Shown: piece by piece, positions 32,974 through 45,858 of the stretch
How the letters are laid out: every line of letters starts with the position of its first letter
Numbering within the stretch: the first letter of the stretch is position 1
Origin: Simmondsia chinensis
Lineage: Eukaryota > Streptophyta > Magnoliopsida > Caryophyllales > Simmondsiaceae
Length of the DNA stretch: 64,000 nucleotides
Direction: 5' to 3'
NCBI GenBank assembly: GCA_018398585.1
Contig: JAGTTD010000001.1
Span: forward strand, 8,434,501-8,498,500
Position numbers and translations under genes: made by a program
The notes under the pieces: generated by a model
Seen by the model: only the letters and a program-made list of their open reading frames with translations
Told to the model about the DNA's origin: nothing
Database searches by the model: none

Positions 32974-35900
32974 ATGAGGAAGCAACAGAGGAGCAGTAGC
33001 TCTCCTAATGACAGAAATAACCCAAGCATCAGATGGACAAGAATGCTGAACCTTCTTGACTACCACCGGTGGCATTATGTCAAGAAAGTACTAGCTAACA
33101 AAAAGCATGCTCAAGGAAAAAACTCCGGAGGTAAGCATATGAAATCCTGTATTTTTCTTTTTCCCACGGATGTTTTCTTTTACATTGCTCTCTTTTATTC
33201 TGGGGTTAGTTATGGTTTACTAACCCAAAGTTTAGAGAATTAATTTTTTTAGAACATAAGCTGTTTGAATTAAAATCTATTAGTTAGGGTGAAATATTCT
33301 TTTAGTCCGACACTTGGAGTATGACATCACCTTTTTGGCGTATTGACATCACCTTTCTAGCGTAATGACATCACTTTTCCAATGCATGACTGTCATCCTT
33401 CCATCGTATGATGTAACCTTTTGTACTATTCGGTCAAGGAATCACTAGCAATTGGAATAAAAATTTATTTCACATAAAATTTGTGGACTAATAAATAATG
33501 TCACCAGACCTCAGTTACTAAAGTGTAATTTGCCCTTTATTTCTTTTGGTGTCTTGTGCATAGCATAGAAGATCAATCTTTGAGCCTTAGATTTGGAGGC
33601 CGGTGTTAAGAAACACACCTCAAAAGAAAATTTAACGATAAAATGAAAAACAACATACAGGAGTTCCGTGGTTCGGCCAAATGGGCCTACATTGAAAGAG
33701 TTGCAAGAATCGCACTTTTTCTTGGAAGTTTTATGGAGTGTTCCTTCTTTTGTCACACACTTTGCCAAACCTTAAATAGGGTTTTATTGGCACATAAAAA
33801 AACTCTAGTTGCCTCATGTTATACAGCCAAAATGGGCTGAGTCCTCCGTTGTAGACTTGACCCATACCAGTATAAAAAATTAGGCTTCACATAGGAAGCC
33901 CAACAATGTGATCTACTCCATGGAGAGCCATATTTTTCACAAACTTCTGGAACTCTCAATAAAGTTAGTAGTTTACTCTTGATCTATGTTGATCAAGTGT
34001 ATCTTGTCAGGGAACTACAGTAAGAGTGAACTTGGGTATCTTCATTGTTTTGTGGTTTAACCGTATCGCCTGGGAAACACCCGGGCAACTACAAATCAAA
34101 TAGAATTAATATTGTATAAAATGTTGCATTGATTTTTTTGGAGAAGGAAACAAAAGAACAATGAAATATCAAATAGACAAAGAAAAACACAAGTCAAGAT
34201 TTATGTTTTGCACAAATATTTCCAATGTTCATGGAGTTATTGAGATTTTCATTGTCTTTTTCTAGAAAAGTAAAAGAGAATTTTACCCTACATAATTATT
34301 GTCAAAAACTCTAAGTATTTATAACGATGCATAAAGCCCAGGGCACCTAAAAACTTATAGAAAACTAGGTCTTAGCGGTCTTAGCTATGACCATCTAATC
34401 AATCGAGTCCAAACTCTCACATAACCGCTCTATTGGACTCGACCCATTACAAAATAAAACCAACCTCGACACTAGAAGCCCAACATCAGCTCTCAATCGC
34501 ACTTAGGTGTAACCATCTAATTGGTTACTCGTTTGCGTTTGTTGAAAATTCAGGAGACGAAATGGATGCACTCTATTGCAATATTCATGGAGTATGTGTC
34601 ATGAAGGATGCTGATGTTCCCCGTGTAAGTTCTTGTACTGACTGATTCTTACATCGAGTTATCAGTTTGGCCTTGCAAAACTATATAGACATGTTTTTTA
34701 TGTGTTAAGGACTTTGAGAGATTTTTTCTATACTTTACAAAGATAGTGCCATTTACCTGTGTATGTAGACTATATCAAATGCAAATCTGTCACAAAGGAT
34801 ATGAAAGTGTGGACAATATTTGACAGAAACCTTTCTTGTTATATCTTTGTTCAAAAGCTAGTACAACAATAAAGCGTGTTGAAAAAATGATTGTTTAACC
34901 TTTTGGGAAAGTCGGTTACTTGACATGGTATCAGACTTTTATTGACCAAGAGGACACATGTTCGAATCCCAATAGCCCTACTTTCAATATTAGGATAATT
35001 GATGCACAAGGTATGAGGTAGGCTCGTGCGGTATCCATGCCTTAAGCCCAATAAGCATTTGCGTGAGGGGCATGTAAAAGCATAAAACCATTCTTGGGCC
35101 TTAACCCATCAGCTTAAACTTTTGAGAAAGTTGGTTCTTTGACAATGACAAATGTAACGCTTTTTGCATTTACAGATTGAAGGAAAGGCAGCAGATCAGT
35201 TTAGTTCACCGAGTAAAGGCCCTTCTGACGCATCAAGTCCCCGAACTAAGAAGTCCCCTGCATCAAGGATTAGGAAAATGATAGCCAAAGAGGTGACTAA
35301 GAGGAGGGGTCGTCACCGACGAAGTTCAACCTGCCCAGCAACCACAGAGCTACTGACAAATCAGTCCCCACACCCACTAGTATCTCAACATAAGCAACAA
35401 ACTGATGAAATGATTCTAGATAATCATGGCTGTGCACCTGACAATGCTGATGAAACCAATGAGAAATGTGAGCTTTGCAGCACCATGAAGATTCGATGTC
35501 ACCTTGGCAGCAAGAAACAGTTTGATGAGAATGGGATCCTTCAAGGAAATACAGGCAATGGATTGTTATTGTTAAACAATGACGAAAGCTTGAGTAAAAA
35601 TCAGCAGCTAGGAAGAAGTGTTTCCTTTTATCATCAGCCAAGGGAGCTGATGGATGCAATGGATGTGTTAACCATGAACAAGCAGTTCTTTTTAAGAATC
35701 CTGGAGGACCCAGGCTCTTCTTTGAGGCACCATTTCTTGGCTCAGCAGGCCTCTTATAGGATGAAAGGCTTAACCAAATCTGGGACATTCCCCATACGCG
35801 ACTCATCCAATAACAATGCGGGTTCTAATCCGAGCTTACTTAAGAATAAGCGAAAGATGAACTCTAAAGAGATGAACCAGAACCAGTCCTCTTTGGTCTC

Positions 35901-38900
35901 ACCACTTCCCATGGTTAATGGCCATGAGAATCAAGTCAAGAGGCGGCGGTTTAAGAGCCTAAGGCAGAAGATAAAGCATTTGATTAAGGAAAGCAGAAAG
36001 GAGAGGCATCGGATAACCATGGATGCTGTCCTTCATAAAGTTCCATATGGCCAAAATAGTCCTAGAGTTAGTGTTGAGAGTACTCCTACCCCTAACTCTC
36101 CTTGCAGCAAGGAACATAAGCCTCGTCGTAGGTCTCCTTCCCTTGATGGATCTTTAGACCGGTATTGTCACTTGTTCGAGACTAGCTTCAGTAAAGAAAT
36201 CCGACCTCATCTATCTGAGAGATTGAAGTTGAGAGATGACAATGAAAGTTCAGCTAAGGGAAGCACAAGAAGAAGCCTTGGCAGAATCTTCTCATCACCA
36301 GACCTCGAATTTTATCGCGAATGTAGGATGTCAGATTTTAGAAACCATAGTTTTAATGATTTGAAGGCGCAACGCATGCTAGTAGGAGTAGAATGTGAAA
36401 CACAATTGGATGGAACTGCGAAAGTTGGTACCCAAGAAGTAGAAGCAGCAGAGCCTGATGATCAGGTAGGAACAGCATCAGAGGCAAGTAGTGAGGAGAG
36501 TGCTATTGAGGATCAGATTAGCTCGAGTTTACAGAATTCAAGTGCCGTGAAAATGGCTTCTTTTGGATTGACTAGAACAAGTGCGATATCAACACTCATG
36601 GAGCCATGTTCAATCTCTATGCTTGATCCTGATCTCCACAAGGATTTACTGGGTCCTGAAAATCTTTTAGTTTCAGAAGGTATATTTCCCCTCTTACTGC
36701 TTTCTTATGTCAAAGATAAAATTCTCTATTTATCAGAATAGAGTTACTCATAAGCATTTATCCAATAGTTTAAACTTTTTAGAATAGCTAGTTCCTTACA
36801 TAGTATTGCTAATCATTGTCCAAAATATCTCAAAGTAAAATCCCCCAATTTAATTATTGATATGATTTATGACAATGTGTGAGCCATGAGAAGGGATGTG
36901 CAGAGTCCAAACTTCAAGCTCAATGAGCTTTTGTACATGAGATATATGCTGAAGTCTGAGTACAAAATCTATTTGAACTTTACCTAACAAGTTGAACTTT
37001 TTGAAAGTTTAGAATGGAAAGCACCAAATCAGGTGGCCCCTCTCATGTATTTATAGACTCTAATGAATATGAAGCTGGGCCCAATAGGGCCTATATACAA
37101 TATATCAATCCTATACAACACATTCTAACATCCTCCCTGAATCGAAGCAGGAGATAATCGAATGCGAAGATTGTGTTTGAAAAATAAGAACAAATGCCGA
37201 GGAAGGCTCTTGGTAAAAATGTCGGCAAGCTGTTGTGAAGAGGGCATATGAAGAACACGAACAAGAACCATATGAACTCGTTCTCGCATAATATGAATGT
37301 CAATCTCGATATGTTTGGTATAAGCATGCTGGATAGGGTTGGTGGAGAGAGAGGTTGCTGAAACATTGTCATAGTAATCCAAGGTGGCTTTGGGAATAGC
37401 AATGCCAAGCTCACCAAGAAGAGATCGCAGTCAACAACATTCGGAAACGGCATTAGCAACGGCTCAATATTCAGCTTTAGCACTTGAGTGAGAGACAATG
37501 GGTTGACGTTTGGAGGACTATGAAACGATGTTATCACCAAAAAACACACAGAAACCTGAAGTGGAGCGACGAGTATCGGGACAACCGGCCCAATCGGCAT
37601 CAGAATAAGCCATAAGCTGATCAAGAGTTCTAGGGTAGATAACAAGGCCATGATCCATAGTGCCCTTAAGATAGCGAAGAATGCATTTCACGACAACCTA
37701 ATAAGGAATACGAGGAGCATGCATAAATAAATACACCTGTTGCACTGCATAAGAGATATCAAGACAAGTAAATATTATATACTATAATGCGCCAATGACT
37801 GACCGATACAAAGGTGACATTGTCCATGGGCTCCCCGTTGGATGCAGAGTGCTTGGATTTGGAATAAGTAGGTGTAGCAATTAGCTTGCAGGCTAACATA
37901 TCAGCCTTTTCGAGTAGATCATGAACATACTTAGACTGAGATAAGAATAAACCATTTGTTAGATGCGAAACAGAAATCCCGAGAAAATAGTTGAGATGTC
38001 CCAAATCTGTCATATCAAATTCACACTGAAGAGAGTATAATAAAGTCTGAAGAAATGCAGTAGAGGAAGTAGTGAGAAGAATATCATCCATATAGACCAG
38101 TAGAATAGCCATATCAGTCCCATGGTGCAGAATAATAATAAAAGAGTCAAATTTGCAACTGCGAATACCGAAGCGATGAAGAAAAGAAGCGAAGCAATTG
38201 TACCATGCACGAGGTACTTGCTTCAGTCCATACAAAGATTTATTAAGCTTACAAACATAATCTAGAAGATCTAAATTCACAAAACCAGTGGTTGCTTCAT
38301 ATACACTTCCTCACTCAAAGTGCCATTTAGAAACACATTTTTAACATCAAGCTGATGGATAGGCCATTTTCGTGATGTGGCTATAGTTAAGACAATGCGA
38401 GCAGTACGGGTTTAACAACGGGGCTAAAAGTCTCATCATAATCAATACCGTACCGTTATGTATAACCCTAAGCCACTAAGCGAGCCTTATAGCGCTCAAT
38501 TTGTTCCGTGGAAGTCTGTTTAACACAAAGAATCCATTTGGGGGTTTGGAACAATAGTTCAAGTGTTATTACTTTGAAGTGCATTTTATTCATCAAGCAT
38601 AGCATTTCTTGAATTATCATCATTAAGTGTTTGCTTGTAAGAATATGGAATATCAGGCATAGCAGAAAGAGCAACCATAGAAGGCTTGAGAAGCGGTTTA
38701 ATGATACTAGCCTTGGACCGAGTGATCATGGGATGAACGGGCCGAGGAGGGGAAGTAGGCGGTGGCAGCACTGGCAGTAGTAGCACCTGCGGCTACAGCT
38801 GGGATGTTCGGCTCGGTAAGCCACTATCCGAGGAGGACAACGAAGGAGATTAACGGGCATCATGAGCAAGGCGTGCGTGCGGTTGAACCAGGAAGATGCC

Positions 38901-41900
38901 AGAGAACGGAGACAAATCAAGAGGTGGTTTGAGCACCCGCTGAAGACGATGCATAGTATACTGCGAAGTGACACCCAGCAAGGCTAGAGAAAAATTTGTT
39001 TCATCAAAAACAACATATCTCAAGACAACAAGCTTATTAGTGGAGAGATCCAAACAGTTATAGCCCTTATGATTCGGCAAGTACCCCAAGAAAACACACA
39101 ATGAGGAACGAGGTGCTAATTTATGCGGCGCAGTAGCACTTAAGTTGTGGTAACAAGCACAACCAAAAACCCGGAGATGATCATATGTGTCCTTTTTCTT
39201 ATAAAGGCACTGAAAGGGTTTTTTTTTTTCTTTATAAACGGGGTTGGAAAAAGATTTATCATGTGTGTAGCAGCAAGAACGGCCTCCATCCAATATTCTA
39301 AAGGCATACAAGCTTGAAATAACATAGCACACATCATATTTCCAACTGTTTTATGCATTTTTTCGGCCTTCCCATTTTGTTGGGAGGTATGAGGGCATGA
39401 AACTCGACTAAGAATGCCCATTCAGCAAACAACTTACAGAAGTCCCGGTTAATATATTCGGTACCATTGCCATACCGAAATTATTTGACCTCTATTCCAA
39501 ATTGGTTAAGCATAAGATTGCAAAATTGAACAAACAAATCAAACACTTCAGATGTTTAGCATGCTTGAGATAAATCTACAAAAAAGTGAGAATAATCATC
39601 CAAAAATAACAAATAATACTTATAATTGTTGAAGCTAATAATAGGTGATGTCTATACAGCAGAATGAATACTATGAAAAGGATGGGAGGCAAAAGAGACA
39701 GACTTCTGAAAAGGTAAACGACTGTGCTTGCCTAATTGGCAAGCATGACACAAACTGGACTCAAATGAATTGCAAGAAATAAATTATTGTTTGACTAAGG
39801 ACGACAAAATTGGTGCTCTGGGATGGCCTAGGTGCCGATGCCATAGCAAGGAAGACACACGCGACGCAACGAGCGAGATAGGGTTGGACGATACTGTGAA
39901 GAGAGGTCTAAGGCTGACACATCTGATGATGGTAGACTTCGATTAAGGTTCCTTGATAGAAAAACCAAAAGAGTCAAATTCAAGATGACAGTTATTATCA
40001 AGACAAAATTGACGGACAGAGAGTAAATTTTTGGCGAGACCAAGAATGAATAAGACATTAATTAAAACAAAACGACCCACAGGTGTAGAAAGAAAGCATG
40101 ACCCAATCCCGGCATAGAAAGTGATGCACCATTTCCAACTAAAATTTTATCAAGATCGTTGTAAGGAAATAAAGAGGTGAGAATACCTGGATTATTCGTT
40201 ATATGTGAGGAAGAACCACTATCTATGACCCAAGAGGGGTCAAGAATATGAGTGGAGTATGTTTGTGGAGGATAGTGGGAGGCATCAAATCCCGGATAAA
40301 AGCCATAACCAGTGGTAAAAACATTATTAGCAGGATGAAGTTGTAGAGGTGAGGGAACATTACCACCCTTATGCATGCTAAATTAAGGTGTACGGTATGG
40401 CTGCTGAAATGGAGCATAAACCACGGCCCCTCTCGGGAGTTTGTTCCCACATATTATGATTTCACCAATTACCATTGTTGCGATTGTTTCGACCTCGTCC
40501 ACGGCCATTACCACAGCCACCACGACCTCGGCCATTGCCACGACCATTACCATTAAAATTACCTAAATCTAACCGTGATGAGAGCTGCTGAGCCGGTAAA
40601 GCAACCTGCTGTTCGGCTGCAGCCATGAGAGCCGGTTGGTGGGTAGTTGCAATAGATGCATTCGGATCTTGAACAATACCACGATTGTCTGAAGAAGTAC
40701 CTATAGCAACTAACACAGCAGATGCATTTGGAGTATCATTCGTGCCTCAAGAAAAAGTCAGGAAGGGAACACGAGTAGTGATGGAAATGCATATTGCATT
40801 GTAGTCTTTATTGCTAGAGAGACCATCAACAACAGCCAGAACCATGTCCACGTCAGAAATAGTGGCATTAACAAAACAAAGAGTATCAGCCAATGACATA
40901 ATTTTAGTGAGATAAGCAAGCATGGTGAGATTCCCTTTCTTAATATTAGCTAATTCTCATTTAAAACTATAATAGATGGGATTATGCAAAATCGGTAATA
41001 AACAAGAAATAGCGCCCCAAAGGGATGCAGTAGTCAAGTTATAATCATCACCATAAACAATTCTAGCAATATTAGAAGCAATAGTGCCAAGTATCCAGGA
41101 GATTAAGAGATTATCGATTTGTCGCCAATAGCCATGTAGTTGGTTGGTTACAGCTGGTCGAACTGAGGTCCCATCAAGATGGCCATCAACATCATATCCA
41201 CGACAAGCAGGGAAAAAGGAGTGGCGCCATACCATATAAGACGATGGATCATTCATATCTAGAGTTGCCGAGATTAGAATTCGTATGTTAGAGAAGTTGA
41301 ACGGAGTAGGCAATGTCAAAGAAACGCCACCTAAGTTGGCTGACATAGGAGATGTCAACGGGGGGTACCAACATGCTATAGAGATGTGGTAGAGGATGAA
41401 TCAGCCACGAGAAATTTGTATTTTGATGGGAGAAGGAAGAGGCGAGAGGCATGCTGATGGAGATGCACGAGGAGCTGTTAGGGTTTTCACTGGGTGTGAA
41501 GCATGCGGGTGGAGACGCATGAGAGGAGAAGAGCACGTGTGTGAGAGAGAGGAGAGGGGCAGAGTAGAGCGTGGCGGAGAGAGGCGGAGTGCGGGTGGAG
41601 CAGAGCATGGTTGCAGCTGAGATGCTGTTAGGGTTTCGGTGCGGCTAAGGTTTGCCTTGGAGGGAGAGAAAGCGTTTTAAGCTTTTGGTAGCTTTGATGC
41701 CAAAGTTTAGAATGGAACACACCAAATGAAGTGGCCTCTCTCATGTATTTATAGACTCTAATGAATACAAGACTGGGCCTACTAGAACCTATACACAATA
41801 TACCCAAACATGTACAATATATATCAATCCTATACAACATATTCTCACACTTTTGACCAATAGCGTCTTAGACAATTTAAACTAAAATCACCAGTACCAT

Positions 41901-42734
41901 AGTTAACGTTTATATCAAAGCCTAGTGATGTAATGATTTGGCTTCATTCTACTTAAGAAGACTCATTCAATGTTCTAGGACGAATCTATTGATTGAAATA
42001 TTTCAATGATTATTCATTTCAAGCTTATGCAATCAGATTCCACAACAAAGCTAGGCGACCTTGTTTCTGCCAATGAGGACTACTCCACATTCATCCAACA
42101 ACTAGAAGTTCTCTCCGTCAACTCACCCACGTTAGACTACAAGCTTAAGACTGATACTGATGAACCAGGTGCTTCCCTGGAGCGCCTCGCAAGCACTCTT
42201 CTTCACCGCGTACATGTAGACACAAAAGATGAAGCAGAGTTCAACTACGTAAGAGACATTCTCCACCTCTCTGGCTACTCCGAGAACCAGCTCCTAGGCA
42301 TGTGGTACTCGGCTGAGCAGCCCGTGGACCCTTCAGTGTTTGTGGAAGTGGAAAGTTCCTCGCTACTTGAACCTGCGTGCTCGAGTCCTGAGTACAGGAG
42401 CCAATGCAACAGGTTGCTATTGTTTGATCTGATCAATGAAGTGTTACTAAGCATATATGAGAGTTCAGTGTCCTACTGGCCTGCTACTTTGTCTAGCTGC
42501 TCTAGGATACACCCAATGCCAAAAGGGTACCGGGTACTTGAAGAGGTATGGGCTTGTATAAGCTGGTACTTGGGCTCGAGGCCCGAGCTCGCCCCATCAT
42601 TGGACTATGTGACGGCTCGTGATCTGGCTCAAGATAATGGCTGGATGAACCTTCAGTTTGATGCTGAATGTGTTGGCCTCGAGCTCGAGAAGTTGATCTT
42701 TGAGGATCTTCTTGGGGAAGTCATATTATCTTGA
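32974..42734 (+). CDS. DUF4378-domain protein, TRM-like
   Basis: Spliced model: 32974-33130, 34554-34624, 35176-36679, 42037-42734 (2430 nt, 809 aa, all junctions GT-AG with matching phase). The N-terminus contains [20 protein letters not shown], the conserved opening of this family. The middle is basic and Ser-rich with [20 protein letters not shown] and LEDPGS (M-type motif). The C-terminus is a DUF4378 domain. Relatives bind TON1 and organise cortical microtubules, so a cytoskeletal role is inferred from family only. The ATG at 32974 is the first in frame and starts the conserved segment. Its upstream DNA is a solo LTR ending 84 bp away, and introns of 1.4, 0.55 and 5.4 kb are full of retroelements. 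The coding frame itself is undamaged. Confidence 0.88.
33322..33388. repeat. Three 22-bp repeats with TGACATCAC
   Basis: The unit tgacatcacctttttggcgta starts at 33322, 33344 and 33366 with exact 22-bp spacing. It lies in intron 1 of the TRM-like gene, within AT-rich DNA that ends in agtgtaatttgcccttt. Confidence 0.75.
33604..33905 (-). mobile_element. Solo LTR in intron 1
   Basis: The block tgttaagaaacacacctc ... gtggttcggccaaatgg ... taggcttcacataggaagcc ending caaca is about 302 bp and matches the split LTR at 27095-32889. No 5-bp duplication is visible (gccgg / atgtg). A third, weaker relative spans about 34122-34485 (ending actagaagcccaaca). Confidence 0.65.
34846..35144 (+). mobile_element. 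TRIM element in intron 2
   Basis: A right LTR of 81 bp (TGAGGGGCATGT ... gttggttctttgaca, 35064-35144) matches the end of a left LTR (ccttttgggaaagtcggtta, cttgaca, to 34925). It is followed directly by a primer-binding site tggtatcagac (34926-34936) and about 130 bp of non-coding interior. The size fits terminal-repeat retrotransposons in miniature. The left LTR start is diverged and no flanking duplication was confirmed. Scraps of the same family occur at 36765-36810 and near 45750-45815. Confidence 0.6.
35176..36679 (+). CDS. Exon 3 of the TRM-like gene
   Basis: This is the largest exon (501 codons plus one base). Acceptor tttacag precedes 35176 and donor gaag|gtatat follows 36679. It holds basic clusters ([18 protein letters not shown] and [20 protein letters not shown]), the [20 protein letters not shown] motif at about residues 155-175 of the exon, and a Glu/Ser-rich acidic tail before the splice site. 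Reading on past the donor gives hydrophobic sequence and a stop at 36741, which the splice removes. Confidence 0.88.
37002..41849 (-). mobile_element. Ty1-copia element in intron 3 of the TRM-like gene
   Basis: Short LTRs (37002-37130, 129 bp; 41698-41849, 152 bp) share gtttagaatgga, ctctcatgtatttatagact, ctaatgaata and tcaatcctatacaaca. A perfect 5-bp duplication ctttt (36997-37001, 41850-41854) bounds the 4848-bp element. A primer-binding-like tggcatcaaagc lies at the inner edge of the right LTR. It is antisense to the host gene. The two LTRs differ by several substitutions and indels, so it is not recent. Confidence 0.88.
37091..41358 (-). pseudogene. Copia gag-pol remnant in the intronic element
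   Basis: In order on the minus strand: gag (41358-40957, [20 protein letters not shown]), Gly/Arg/Asn-rich linker (40716-40462), protease [12 protein letters not shown] (near 40235), integrase end [19 protein letters not shown] and [10 protein letters not shown] (39421-39140), reverse transcriptase [19 protein letters not shown] and [14 protein letters not shown] (38280-37759), and RNase [17 protein letters not shown] and [12 protein letters not shown] (37651-37125). Multiple stops and frameshifts interrupt every domain boundary. Confidence 0.85.
42037..42734 (+). CDS. Exon 4 of the TRM-like gene (DUF4378)
   Basis: Acceptor caatcag|attcc restores the codon begun by exon 3 (g+at, Asp). The exon encodes the DUF4378 domain: [74 protein letters not shown] and [19 protein letters not shown], ending at TGA 42732-42734. 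A full domain despite a 5.4-kb TE-filled intron just upstream argues for a functioning gene. Confidence 0.9.
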
Positions 42735-43974
42735 TGCGAAATTTTCAATCTTTTTGTAGGTCTTCTTTAGTTCAAAGAATTTGTCTTGGAAAGATTCTAG
42801 ATGAGCGTCATAAAGACTATAAATGAGAAATGGCAAATTAGAGATCTAATTGCCTTTTTATGTGTCATTTTCTTTTGTTTCGAAAGAAAATATTTGTATG
42901 CATAATCAATTTTGTTTATCTTATAAGTGGAAATAGTACTATATGAAAAGGAAGAGAATTTTGTGTAGATAATATGTAAATGTACAATAAGTGAGGAGAA
43001 AATAAAGTGAATTCATGCAATCTTGTAGACAATTATATAATTGGTCGAGCTATATAAATTCTGTATCATATTTTTACGCTTTGTTGTTGTTCTTCTGTTT
43101 CTCCTTACTCTAAATGAGATTGCAGGTGTACTACTTATTCTTCTACAAAAATAAAATATTAGTAATAATTTTAAACAAATAATAATAAAAAAACTAGTTT
43201 AAAAAAACTTAGAAACATAAAGAATAATATGGTAAATAACACAATCCAAAGACAACCGCTGCTTTATTTACTAGTGCAGCAGCATGGATGCTTCAATCCC
43301 AATATAGGGCCACTACTCTCAAAAGTTCAATCATGTCTTCTTTTCAAGTTATATAAATAAATAGATAAATAAAATAATGATCAATTACATAATCTCAAAT
43401 TTCCACTAGGGAGAGAAATAAAAAAAGGGCACATTTTGGGGATTCAAACCCACCGCCTTTATAATAATACAAGGAATTTATCACTTAGATATTCTTATAT
43501 TTGTGTCTTTATTATCTAAGTATTCATAATATTTTAACATATATAAATTAGGTAAATTTTACGAAATTCAATAGATTTTTATTAGAAGTTGCTAATATGA
43601 CACATAATTACAACAATAGGTGTCATCTATTATCATGTTAAGATTTTTTTCTGTAAAATGCTAATATGACATATTTATTTTGATAATGTGTAGATATTTT
43701 CCATCATAATTCACTAAGTTTTTAGTAATCCACTGAATTTTCACTAAAAATATTGATATAATAGCACATATATATTTTTCGTAATCATGTATCACATTGA
43801 TATTTTACGATAAAATTGGTTGGATTTCACAAGAAATCACAAAGTTCCTACGTAGGATATCTAAGTGATAAAATACCCAAATCTCATGGTATTTGAGTAA
43901 TAATTTCACTAATATAAAATATCTGTGCTGGTACTTACGTAATATGGTGTTATATTCTTACAATGGTGTATATA
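42735..43974. other. 3' flank of the TRM-like gene; possible decayed repeat
   Basis: A candidate 3' UTR runs from the stop, with aataaag words near 43000. About 43430-43910 holds two inverted copies of atatctaagtgataaa and a B-box-like gggtttgaatcccc on the minus strand (43438-43452), probably an old DNA-element remnant. No gene is seen. Confidence 0.4.
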
Positions 43975-44439
43975 CTCTTTAAAAGCTTGATAAGTCTTAT
44001 CAAACTTGAGTTCGAGCCTAGCTCTTATCAAGCTTTCTAACTCTTTGCTTGTGCTCGGTTCAATAAGTTTTTATTGTGTTCGAAGCTCTAATCCCCTCGC
44101 TCGGCTAATGGAGTTAATTCGAGCTCATTATCTAGCAAAATCGAGCTCATAACCAACCCGAACTTATTATTGAGTCGAGTTATTTAAGTTACTATCAAGT
44201 AATTGTCGAACTATTTTGGAGTTAATATTAACTATTAATGAGCCCTAAACGAGTTTTTAATAAGTTTTTAATAAGCCCTTATCAAACTATTTGCAAACAT
44301 TAATGATCCGAGCACCACCCCTTATTTGAACTCGGCTTGTTAAGCCTATTAAGTCTGGTCGAAGTCGGCTCGATAAGTTGTCAAGCTTCATTATTGAACA
44401 CAAGTAGTTCATCAAATGTTCGGTTTGTTTACACCCTAT
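43975..44439. mobile_element. hAT-like miniature element remnant
   Basis: The interior words (aagcttgataagtcttatca, gagttcgagcctagctctta, atcgagctcat) and the right end cggtttgtttacaccctat match the element at 14298-14836. The left end is eroded and no duplication was found. Confidence 0.6.
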
Positions 44440-45858
44440 GCATGGCCAATCTTCTGAATGTGGAGTGTCTCGTAAAAACGAAAAAAGGTTTTTTGATGGG
44501 AAAAATAAAAATTCAATTTCACCAAAAAGTTTGATCCATTCAACAAAAAAGTAAATAATGAATCACGGATATCTAACCTAATCCATAACAGGTGAGGACT
44601 CACTTCTTAAATATCTACTCTTGAAATTTCCAATCTCATCTAGTAATTAATCAATTAATAAGGACTTATCCGGAATCATTTTTTATATATATTTTTTTTG
44701 GTTTTTAATATAGGTAATAATCGAGTTATTTAGGTTTGGTTTGAGTGTATCCGTTTAGCCATGGATCATTTTTAGGTTCATAATACACTCAAGTTAAGTT
44801 AGGTTTGGGTTGACCCATTTAGAATTGGGTTACTTTTGATTTTTTACCTATATTCAGGTCGGGTTAGGTTAGGGTCAAGTTATTTAGAATTCTGGTCACT
44901 ACTTTTTTTGGTCATCTTGGTTCCTAGTCAATCTTTAGTCAAGTTATAGGGATTATGGGTAATCATAATTTCACTACTTTGAGCCTTCGAATGATCAACT
45001 ATTTACAAAATGTTAAATTATATTTCAAAAAATTTATATTTTTATCCATATATTTATTATATTATCATTATAGATGTTTACTAATCTCGTATAAAGTTCA
45101 CTTGTACTTGTGACAAGTTATAACAATCATTACATTTAAACACCTTGGGCTAATTTGGATTTTTGGGTTCGAGTTCAGGCAATTTTGGGTTGCATTGGTC
45201 CAATTTAGTAGTGGGCCAAATTGAGCATCAGGTTATTTACGGGTCACACAAAGAACGAGTTAGGTTAGCTTCAAGCTGGGCCATTTCAATTTCGAGTTTA
45301 ATTATCTAAGATAAATTTTCAGATCGGAGCAGGCCAGTTTATGGGATTTTTAGGTTTGTTTTTCGAATTGTATTTAATTTGTCGCCTTTAGTTGTAAGGA
45401 AAGAAAATATTAGGTTTTGAAAGTTATGTTTTTATTTTGGTTTTCTATTTTTTTCATTTTTGTTGCAACTAACAAAAGCTAGAAATTTAAAAAAAAAAAA
45501 AAAAAACCTATAAAAAATCAAGGAAAAATTTATTTAAAAATTTATAATTTTTAGTTTCTCAAATGCACAAGAGCTGAAATGAAAAACAATATCCAACATG
45601 CCTTAAGATTTCGTTCCCTGCTACTTGATAACCTGTTTTCCCAACTGAATATATTGTCTAGTGCTTAACCCATTGTGTTGGAGTATAAAATGATTTCTAA
45701 ACCTTCATTTATTAACTTACAATTCCTTGAATATTAATCTCTTATGTGTTATAAGTCTTATTGACCAAAGAAGTCGCAAATTTGAATCTCAATATACTCG
45801 TTCTTCAATGTTTTGTTTTTTGATAATTGAAAATCCTTCATTCAATCTTCAGAACATG
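44440..45858. other. No gene; degenerate repeat words
   Basis: Repeated gggttaggtttgggtt and gggtcgggttaggtta words at 44720-44890 and 45160-45360 suggest eroded hAT termini. The remainder is AT-rich with no coding signal. Confidence 0.4.

Noticed and set aside
35297..35806. 169-codon minus-strand ORF
   Set aside because: Antisense shadow of exon 3 of the TRM-like gene.
41396..41620. 74-codon plus-strand ORF
   Set aside because: Antisense shadow of the copia 5' leader; Arg/Glu-rich composition from GA-rich DNA.
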